This document shows positions 6,650 to 14,800 of a stretch of 64,000 nucleotides of DNA, one piece after another. A program made the translations under genes and the position numbers. Every line of letters starts with the position of its first letter. The first letter of the stretch is position 1. The DNA comes from Legionella genomosp. 1 (lineage in GTDB: Bacteria; Pseudomonadota; Gammaproteobacteria; Legionellales; Legionellaceae): contig CAMCUM010000001.1 in the NCBI GenBank assembly GCA_945878975.1, forward strand, positions 1 through 64,000. Reading direction: 5' to 3'. Below the pieces are notes generated by a model, which worked only from the letters and a program-made list of their open reading frames with translations, did not search any database and was not told where the DNA came from.

Positions 6650-9645
6650 TTTGGTTCTGCTAGATCATACTCAATTTCTGCTGCTATTTTACGCATATCC
6701 AGATCAAAAAGTCCAAATCGATTCAAATGCTCTGTCCAATAAGGTGAAAACCCTGGTAAAACTTCGTCTGGAATTTCAACACCCGCTGCTCTAAGTTTAT
6801 TAATCCCCTTAGTCTGGTACACAACCGTATGGAAAATTAGCATATTAGCAAGCAGATGATTGAATCGAATTATTTTTTTCTGATTAGCTCGCATATTATC
6901 ACTTATGACACCACCGCCTCCAAAGCTAATCCAGCCAATAAATTGGTTAAACTCTTCACTTTTGCAAGTAGCTGCTTGTATCATCTGACGCACTTCTGGA
7001 TCATTGATATAATTTAATAAAAATATCGTCCTCTCGACTCGTCCCAATTCTCTGAATGCAAAATACAGTTTATTTTTCCTGCTTTTTGAACATAGCTTAC
7101 GTAATACAGTTGATGATTTTATTTTCCCTTTTTGTATGGAAATAGCAACACGCAACATATCATGATAATGGGTTTCAATAAGTTCCCAATCAATCGGCTT
7201 CTCAGTAAAAAGCTCATTAATATTGTCATAATGATCGTTAGCCGATGCTTTGTAGTAGTTGAGATGCTTAAATTGCTTGATGCGCGGCATGATCGAGATC
7301 CCAAGCAGTGAAGCCAAACCAAACAATACCTCACTTTGTGCCCATGAATCCCCATGCACTTTTTTAGGTTGAATATCAGAGTCGTTTTCAACCACCCCAT
7401 CTAGTAAGTAAACACTTTCATGAGCGCCGCACGAAATAAAATTACTGAATAGCGCAATATAATGATCTGAGACATGATAATAACCCACACCACCATATCG
7501 ACCATAACGTATGTGATGTGCTGCCAATAAGTTTTGCGTGTACATATCCCAAAAAGTTCCATCAACAGATAAACTGTCGCCAGATCCCCAGTATTTTGGT
7601 AGGGCAAAAGTATTGTAATGATTAATCAATGCGGTAATTGCTTTGATTAATTTCGCATCAGTAACATGATGATTAAAAAGCCAAGCAATTTGCTTACGGG
7701 TATACTTTAATAGCGATCTTTCCGTCTGCGTCGGTCCCATATTACATCCATAAGATAAGGATGTTGCAACAAACCGTGGTGGATAATCAGAAATTTTTGT
7801 TTCATATCCAGAAACTGGTTTGAAATAAACACTAAGATTTAGCCAATTCTCCAGCTCTACGATGACATCCACAATGGTTTTTATAGGCATTTCATTCATA
7901 AGCAACTGTCTGATTCTGTCAAGTTCAGGATGTTCTTTTTTCTTGGGTAGCTTCTTTAATATAGGCAGCCCATTTTCGATGATTAAATAAGGATTTTTTA
8001 GATAGTTCTTATCAACTGTTCGTGCTGTTTGTCCCAATCTATATTTCAATGAATCAATAAATTTCCCTTGCTCTGTTGGTAGTTTGGCCAACTCACAGTA
8101 CTGATCCACCTCAACGTTAAACTCACTCCAATTGATTAGTTGCTTATTTGGATCATCATAAATAAATGCATCAGGCACGTATGCGTCGCCACAATTGAGA
8201 TCTGTTGTCATTACCATAAAGACCGCCATTTCATAAAAATGACGATTGATTTTTTTGATAACCTGCCCTTGTTCTCTTTTTAACCCAGTGACAGCTTTAA
8301 ACCATCCATCAGAGAGCATCGTCAAATCAGGTTGGATAACATGGTTTTTATCTAAATCAATCCATTCTTTATGCGAATGACGATAATGCGTAATAAACTT
8401 CAAACCCGCTTCAATCGATTTATCATTATTCGATGATAAAACATTTAAATTTTCTAATAGTTGAAAAATGGCATGCCGCTTATTATTATACGGTTTTAAC
8501 ATCCAAAAAATATGATTTTCAGAGGTTAAACCAAGGTATTCTCTACATTCCTCGATGAGTTCATCCGTTTTTCCGCCTAATTGTTGTTCAATTTCTTGGA
8601 TCTTAGCCTGTGCCGAATGATTGTTCTTTAAGGCCAACAAGGTTTTATAAAGTATCAAAATGTACTCATCAGTTTTGTCAGCTTGCTCAAGACGATACTG
8701 TTCAAGCTTGTTTTTTGCCTGGGCTTCAATGCTTTTAATCCATCCAATACAAATTTTTATCAAGTCATCAATGGCAAAAGACGTTTGCATATAAATCAGA
8801 ATTGTAGCTAAAGCATACCGCTTGATCGGGCGTATTTCTTTCATGTCTGCTAAGTCAGCCGTCAACGATTCATCTCTCAACTGCTCTATACGAGATGGGG
8901 TTATAAAATCGAGATTAATATTAATTTCTTGACGGAGTTCTCGCATGTTATTCACGTGCTTAACAAACGTTTTAACATTGTTTGGTGTAGGTTTCTTTGG
9001 TTCAAGTTTCAACATTGACCATGTAATGGGATTATCGCCGGGTTCATCGGTCACGGTGATGCCAGTCATGATATCGAGTAATTTTTTTTGTTTGTCCGAC
9101 AGGGAGCTAAAAATTCTTTGATAATTGCTATTGTTAACAACTGTTCGAGCAGCTCTTGCTAATCTGACAAGTTTTTGGAAAGCTGGTAATTCAAATTTAG
9201 ATTTGATTAACTCGTCGATGACACAATTGATGATATCAGCCAAATTTTCCTTTTTAGTGGCTGCGTCTAATGCTACTTTCTTCATAACTTTACGACGTTC
9301 AAGCTTATCAGAGTTAATCTGCAAGTATTCTCGAATACTCTGTATGTGCCGATAACGAGTAAGCTTGTTGTAATCAGTCAAATCGATGAGCGGATCAATA
9401 CCCATTTGTTCTGCAAGATAATTTTTGATAGTGACATCTATTGTCGGAAGCGTAACCGGCCGCCCCAAATATTGATAACATTTGAGCATCAACATAAACC
9501 CAAACCTTGTTACAGTCAGTGTTCTTTTTGTTTTGGAATCAAGCAAGAACAACTCTTCTTCCGTTGGCGTAAAAAGCTCTTTGAGTTCTTTGGGGCTTAG
9601 ATTTGGTTTGATTCGTGGATATGCGGTTTCATGGATTGCTGGCAT
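6643..9645 (-). CDS. tnpA: Tn3-family transposase TnpA
   Basis: A 1000-residue protein, the normal size for Tn3-family TnpA. The N-terminal region (about 1-170) is the DUF4158-type DNA-binding part (F-T-P-T-E-E-E-L). The C-terminal half (about 560-960) is the DDE_Tnp_Tn3 domain, with the first Asp in S-V-D-G-T-F-W-D and the second in V-H-G-D-S-W-A-Q-S-E. It also has the late S-P-Y-W-T-E-H-L-N-R-F-G phrase. The third acidic residue is doubtful. Where many relatives read G-G-x-G-V-I...E-E-Q-E-K, this protein has F-G-G-G-G-V-I-S-D-N-M-R-A-N-Q-K-K, without glutamate. If that position is the catalytic Glu, the enzyme would be impaired. The start overlaps the tnpR end by 17 bp, so the two are co-transcribed. 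Confidence 0.95.
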   Translation of the reverse strand: MPAIHETAYPRIKPNLSPKELKELFTPTEEELFLLDSKTKRTLTVTRFGFMLMLKCYQYLGRPVTLPTIDVTIKNYLAEQMGIDPLIDLTDYNKLTRYRHIQSIREYLQINSDKLERRKVMKKVALDAATKKENLADIINCVIDELIKSKFELPAFQKLVRLARAARTVVNNSNYQRIFSSLSDKQKKLLDIMTGITVTDEPGDNPITWSMLKLEPKKPTPNNVKTFVKHVNNMRELRQEININLDFITPSRIEQLRDESLTADLADMKEIRPIKRYALATILIYMQTSFAIDDLIKICIGWIKSIEAQAKNKLEQYRLEQADKTDEYILILYKTLLALKNNHSAQAKIQEIEQQLGGKTDELIEECREYLGLTSENHIFWMLKPYNNKRHAIFQLLENLNVLSSNNDKSIEAGLKFITHYRHSHKEWIDLDKNHVIQPDLTMLSDGWFKAVTGLKREQGQVIKKINRHFYEMAVFMVMTTDLNCGDAYVPDAFIYDDPNKQLINWSEFNVEVDQYCELAKLPTEQGKFIDSLKYRLGQTARTVDKNYLKNPYLIIENGLPILKKLPKKKEHPELDRIRQLLMNEMPIKTIVDVIVELENWLNLSVYFKPVSGYETKISDYPPRFVATSLSYGCNMGPTQTERSLLKYTRKQIAWLFNHHVTDAKLIKAITALINHYNTFALPKYWGSGDSLSVDGTFWDMYTQNLLAAHHIRYGRYGGVGYYHVSDHYIALFSNFISCGAHESVYLLDGVVENDSDIQPKKVHGDSWAQSEVLFGLASLLGISIMPRIKQFKHLNYYKASANDHYDNINELFTEKPIDWELIETHYHDMLRVAISIQKGKIKSSTVLRKLCSKSRKNKLYFAFRELGRVERTIFLLNYINDPEVRQMIQAATCKSEEFNQFIGWISFGGGGVISDNMRANQKKIIRFNHLLANMLIFHTVVYQTKGINKLRAAGVEIPDEVLPGFSPYWTEHLNRFGLFDLDMRKIAAEIEYDLAEPNI

Positions 9646-10210
9646 CTATGTTCTCGCAGGCTGTACTGCGTAGATAACGATATAAGGTAGGCTTGGTAAT
9701 ATTGAATAATTTGCATATTTCGTTAATGGATAAATCTCCTTTCTCATAGTGATCCCTTAATTTCTTAACTTGCTGTTTATTCAATAAAGCCGGTCTACCG
9801 CCTAATCGACCACGTACACGCGCAGCTTTTAATCCGGCTTGCGTTCTTTCTTTAATCAGCTCTCTTTCAAATTGTGCCAACGCACCAAAAATATGAAAAA
9901 TTAACTGGCCACCACTCGTCGTAGTATCAATATTTTCTTGCAAACATTTAAACCCAATTTCTTTTTTACTCAAGTCTTTAATGATTTGGATCAAATTACC
10001 CAATGAACGGCCTAGTCGATCTAATTTCCAGACAACCAACGTGTCGCCTTTGCGCAAATATGATAATGCATTATTCAGACCGGGACGCTCAGCTTTAACC
10101 CCACTAGCAATATCTGTGTAAAGCTCTTCACACCCAGCTGCTTTTAACGCATCTTCTTGCATGCGCAAGTTCTGGTCATTTGTTGATATACGTGCGTATC
10201 CCACTAACAT
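9629..10210 (-). CDS. tnpR: Serine recombinase (resolvase) TnpR
   Basis: A 193-residue serine recombinase that should resolve cointegrates formed during replicative transposition. The N-terminal catalytic domain begins M-L-V-G-Y-A-R-I-S-T, with the nucleophile Ser9. It continues with G-D-T-L-V-V-W-K-L-D-R-L-G-R-S (about 54-68), the classic resolvase motif, and a dimerisation helix. The C-terminal helix-turn-helix reads L-S-I-N-E-I-C-K-L-F-N-I-T-K-P-T-L-Y-R-Y. It is read in the same direction as tnpA and overlaps it by 17 bp. Its resolution site should lie just upstream (10211-10330). No truncation is visible. Confidence 0.95.
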   Translation of the reverse strand: MLVGYARISTNDQNLRMQEDALKAAGCEELYTDIASGVKAERPGLNNALSYLRKGDTLVVWKLDRLGRSLGNLIQIIKDLSKKEIGFKCLQENIDTTTSGGQLIFHIFGALAQFERELIKERTQAGLKAARVRGRLGGRPALLNKQQVKKLRDHYEKGDLSINEICKLFNITKPTLYRYLRSTACENIDASNP

Positions 10211-10330
10211 TTACGGATGACCTTTAATAAAATTGGACTTGATGGTAATATAACTCGCGCAATAAGGGCAAGATATTTAACTCTGATTGTTTTACCACTT
10301 TAGTACTACTAAAGTGGGGGATTTTAGAGT
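10211..10330. promoter_or_regulatory. Putative resolution (res) region with 23-bp palindrome
   Basis: The span directly upstream of tnpR is where Tn3-family elements keep their roughly 120-bp res site and the tnp promoter. It contains a perfect palindrome, CCACTTTAGTA-C-TACTAAAGTGG, at 10295-10317. This could be a resolvase subsite or a hairpin ending transcription of the MATE/NRPS operon; no T-run follows on the minus strand. The remaining 10331-10423 shows nothing distinct. Confidence 0.45.
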
Positions 10331-10423
10331 TTATTGGAGTCATGTTGATTGCGGTAATAAAAACCCTCGTTTTTGTTACTCACAGAGTCTAGTTATAACA
10401 ATCATGCCTTGTAAGAAAATTAA

Positions 10424-11809
10424 TTAGTCGGTTGCTTCAAGAGTATGAAGAGAAGCACCTAATTTGTGGTGCTTTAATCGATACAATGAAAAAATTGTTC
10501 CTATTAATACAGAGCACAAAAAACCAATTCTTACACCATACGCTCCATAATTTAAGAAAAATCCTAAAAAATAAGCAATGGGAATACTAGTCAATGCACT
10601 GAGTACTAAGCCAACCCAAGTCCGCAACTGCGTGTCATGATATCCACGCAACAGCCCTATAGAGATAGTTCTAATTACATCAATCCATTGTGAAATAGCA
10701 GCTATAATAAATAAAGCTCTAGTTAATTTTATTATCTCTAAATTCTGGGGCTTTTTAATATCCAAATACAAGGATATGAGCTCATCCGGAAATACGACAT
10801 AAATAATAGAGATTATGGTTCCAAACCCAATACCTATCATCATACTTGCTAAACTAACCTCTTTAGCTTTGCGATAGTCTTCACGGCCAATTAATTGACT
10901 GACCATAATGCCACCTACATGAGATATGCCTACGGGAATCATTATCAGAAGCAGATTGATTTGAATAATGATTTGCAATGATGCTAAGGCGGTATTATTT
11001 ATGAACCCCATAAAAATAATGCCTATACCGTAGGTTATCCACTCAAGACCAACTTGCAGGCTGACTCCCCACCCAATCTGAAGAAGGCGAGCAAAAACAG
11101 GTACAAAGGAATTAAAACGATATGTAAATATTTCGAATGAATCAAATTCACGTTTGAAATAAATAAATGCCATTTGCGATAAACATACTAACCAATACAT
11201 AGTAGAAACAATCCAAGCTATGCTAACAATACCAGTACGCGTTGAATAATAACGGGAAAAAACAAGAGAACACCCCAATATACATAGCGTCACTAAGCTA
11301 TACAAACTCCATAACAAAACCATTTTAATGCGCCCAATGCCTAGTAAAAACTGTTGATTACAATTAAACACAAGACTAGGAATGACACCCAAAGAAAAAA
11401 CAACGAAATAGGGGGAAATAATGCGTAAAATTTCTGGTGGTTGATGCAAGCCCTGTAAAATTCCAGGTAAAAGTATTAGTGCAACAATAATAAATGTACC
11501 TAATATAGTAGCTGCAATCCAACCTGCTCTAACAATCAAGCCAATTTTTTTGCTGTCGCCTTCTCCAAATACGCGTCCAACATATACACCAACGGAAAAT
11601 ATAAAAGTCCAGGCAATAGTCATTAGCGGCGTTATACTACCTGTTAATAACGCACCTGCGGCAAGTTCTTGAGGACCTAAATGTGCTATCAACAACATAG
11701 TAAAGAAGCTGTTGGTTGTATTAATAATACGCGCGGCAATTAATAACCATGAAGATTTAAACACTTCCCAAAAAAGATGATGTTTTTTTTTAAGATAACT
11801 GGTAATCAT
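10424..11809 (-). CDS. MATE-family multidrug/metabolite exporter
   Basis: A 461-residue inner-membrane protein with about twelve hydrophobic helices and the two-fold MATE layout. Recognisable family phrases include A-A-R-I-I-N-T-T-N-S near helix 1, G-P-Q-E-L-A-A-G-A-L-L-T-G-S in the 1-2 loop, and the second-half counterpart M-V-S-Q-L-I-G-R. MATE transporters use Na+ or H+ gradients to expel drugs or metabolites. Its ATG (11809) overlaps the end of the NRPS gene by 20 bp, so the two form one operon. Export of the NRPS product, giving self-protection, is the natural inference. It is the last cargo gene before the res region. Confidence 0.9.
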   Translation of the reverse strand: MITSYLKKKHHLFWEVFKSSWLLIAARIINTTNSFFTMLLIAHLGPQELAAGALLTGSITPLMTIAWTFIFSVGVYVGRVFGEGDSKKIGLIVRAGWIAATILGTFIIVALILLPGILQGLHQPPEILRIISPYFVVFSLGVIPSLVFNCNQQFLLGIGRIKMVLLWSLYSLVTLCILGCSLVFSRYYSTRTGIVSIAWIVSTMYWLVCLSQMAFIYFKREFDSFEIFTYRFNSFVPVFARLLQIGWGVSLQVGLEWITYGIGIIFMGFINNTALASLQIIIQINLLLIMIPVGISHVGGIMVSQLIGREDYRKAKEVSLASMMIGIGFGTIISIIYVVFPDELISLYLDIKKPQNLEIIKLTRALFIIAAISQWIDVIRTISIGLLRGYHDTQLRTWVGLVLSALTSIPIAYFLGFFLNYGAYGVRIGFLCSVLIGTIFSLYRLKHHKLGASLHTLEATD

Positions 11810-14800
11810 GGGTATGTTTACTCATCAGATCATTCATTATTGTCACTAAATAGTCAGTATTGTTGGATGAAAACATCTCTTCATGACTGATATTCACATG
11901 TGCCAAGTAGAATTTTGAATGCAAATGGTCCTCCCACCCATTCCAAGTCTTTTTTTGCATCAGTTCAAACATATCAGAATGAGTAGTCGCCTTTATTAAA
12001 TAGATGATGCTTTTAAGAAGAGGCTGAGGCTGATATTGCCTGAGTAGCGCATTATTATGCCTAATATTTTCTATCAATATTTTCAAATCCTTTGAATGTG
12101 TTTCATGATTGGCAAGTTGTAAATGATCGATGATATCAGCATCTGTCCATGGTTTTATAGTTTCAAATGCGCTTATATTAAAGCTATCAAACATATAAAC
12201 AGTACATTGTTCAGTAGAATTAGATAATTGCCGAGCCATTTCATAGGCAACTATGCCACCAAATGACCAACCACCAATTATATAAGGGCCTTTTTTTTGT
12301 ATTTCTTTTATCAATGACACATAGTCTTTTGCCATGTCATGAATTGATAAATACTTTTTTGCAGAAACATCGGGTTGGCTGATGCCATAGATACGATGCG
12401 TGCCTATCTTATTGGCAAAAGCAGTATAACAGTGAGAAAAATTACTAATTGGATGAATTAAAAACAGGTTGCTATTAGTCAATATATCATTCAGTGAAAC
12501 GATATGCCCCATCTGATCATTCAAATTACTCTTCGCAAGAAAATTCGCCAGGTGTTTCAATATAGAATTGCCTTCCAATTCACGGTAAGATAGTTCTGTT
12601 CCCCATAAAGAGCGTAATTTAAAAAGAAATTTGATTGCTAACAAGGAATCACCGCCCAAGTCAAAAAAATCATCATTTATTGTTACGTTTTGTACATTAA
12701 AAAGCTGATTCCATAATTCAATTAATTTAGCTTCCCATTGGGTTGCTTTGTAACAAGCTACAGAAGTTACAGAGAGCTTATTTTTAGTAAAAGATATGTC
12801 TGCGGTTTGTGAGGCAGTTTGCGAAAGAGTATGTAGAGACGTGTTTTTTGAATGAATGACAACTGTTTGTGTGAAGTGCAAAAAGGTTTGTATCAAAGCT
12901 GTGATCGTCTTTTCATCAAAGGTAGCATGATTATATTCAAAACCCATGGTTATTTGATGATCTCTTTTCCATACCCAAATAGTTAAATCTCCTTTGGTTG
13001 ATCCATTATGAACCCATTTTTGGTTTAATTGAGTATTACCAAATGTGACTGGTTCATCAAAATTTTGAAAAATAAAAACCAAAGTTGGAAAACAATTTTT
13101 AGGGGAAATGCTTTTTTTATTTTCTGTAAATATATAACTCATCGGCATGTCTTGATGATAATAGATGTCTAAGAGGTCGTTTTTTATTCCAGATATTAAC
13201 TCTTCATACGACATATCAGGTGTTAACTCTTGGTACAATAAAACCGTATTAACAAAACAACCCATTGTTTCAAAAAATGAATCATTAGTTCTAGCTGCTA
13301 TCGTAGAAAAAATACCAATGGCATTAGCAGCGTAGTATCTCCAAATCGTAAGATAATAGATCGATAGGAACACCATATTGAGAGTTATTGTATTGTTAAA
13401 GTGGTTTGTAAAAAAGTCTAATTTATATGCTAAAGTGCTAGTCAAGCTGAATAAAATCATGCTGCCAGTGCAATCATCTTCTGCCTGTTTTTTTTCAAAT
13501 AATAAGAGTTCTTTTGCTTTTGAAATATAAGTGCTCCAGAAATCCAAAGAGGCTTTAGCCTGAGCAGTGTTCAAATAGTTTTTTTGCCAAGCAATATAAT
13601 GTGTGTACCCTATATCACCATATTCTAATGGTGTTTGATTACGTAATAGCTCATGATATACAATATTAATTTCTTTACACAATAATCGAATAGACCAACC
13701 ATCTGTAATCAAGTGATGGGCATTTATACATAAGAGAGACTGATGCGTTTGCGCAATAATAGTTACTCTTAACAATGGTGGTGCATTTAAATCAAAAGCC
13801 TGATTTATCAGTTCTGATAAAATTATTTCCGCTTCCTGTTCGTGGTCGACCTGTATAAAATTAAAACATGTCCGGCATTCTGTAATGGGTACCACTTCTT
13901 GATAATAGGTGCCTTCCGCGTCTTGGTATATTTTAGTTCGCAGTGCTTCATGACGTGAAACAATGATATCTAGTGTTTTTTTAAAAATATTCAGATCTAC
14001 TATGACTGGAAAGTAAAAACAAAGTGACACAATATTTAAGAGATTATTCCCTGATAATATTTCCGGGATAAAAATTTGCCGCTGATTCCATGACAAAGGT
14101 GACAGAAGAGGCATATTATTTGCCTTCTCTGAAATTGAGCTTAGGCTTGTATTTGCAGAATTCTTTTTAATTTCTTCAATATATCGAGCTAGCACTGCAA
14201 TAGAACTGCGATCAAATATATCGCGTATATCAATGCTAATTTGAAAAATTGCTTTGATGCGCTGTACCAATTGAATCATGAGCAATGAATTACCACCTAA
14301 CATGAAAAAATCAAATTCCGGCGGAATATTTTCTATTTTCAGCAATTGACAATAAATGTCAGTTAGCATTTTTTCTGTCGTCGAGGTTATTAGCGTAATT
14401 GATTCTTTGATATGTCGATGTTTATAAAAGGTAATCAGTTGAGTCGTATCCACTTTCCCATTTGGTAATTGTGGAAAAGCATCGATTACCACAACAGAAT
14501 TAGGCACCATCATAGAAGGAAGATCTGTCTTTAAAAAATTAAGTAACTGTTGATCTTGGTAAGGAGTTAAATGAGCGGCTTTATCTTTTAATATAACGTA
14601 AGCGATAAGCAATGGGTGATGCGTATCCTGCTCATGAAATGCTATAAACGCTTGCTTTACGTTTGGGTTGCTTAATAAAACATTTTCAATTTCACGTAAC
14701 TCAATCCGCATACCGCGAATTTTTACTTGTTGGTCACTTCGACCAAGATATTCTAAGTTACCATCCCAATGATATCGACCCACATCTCCCAAATGATACA

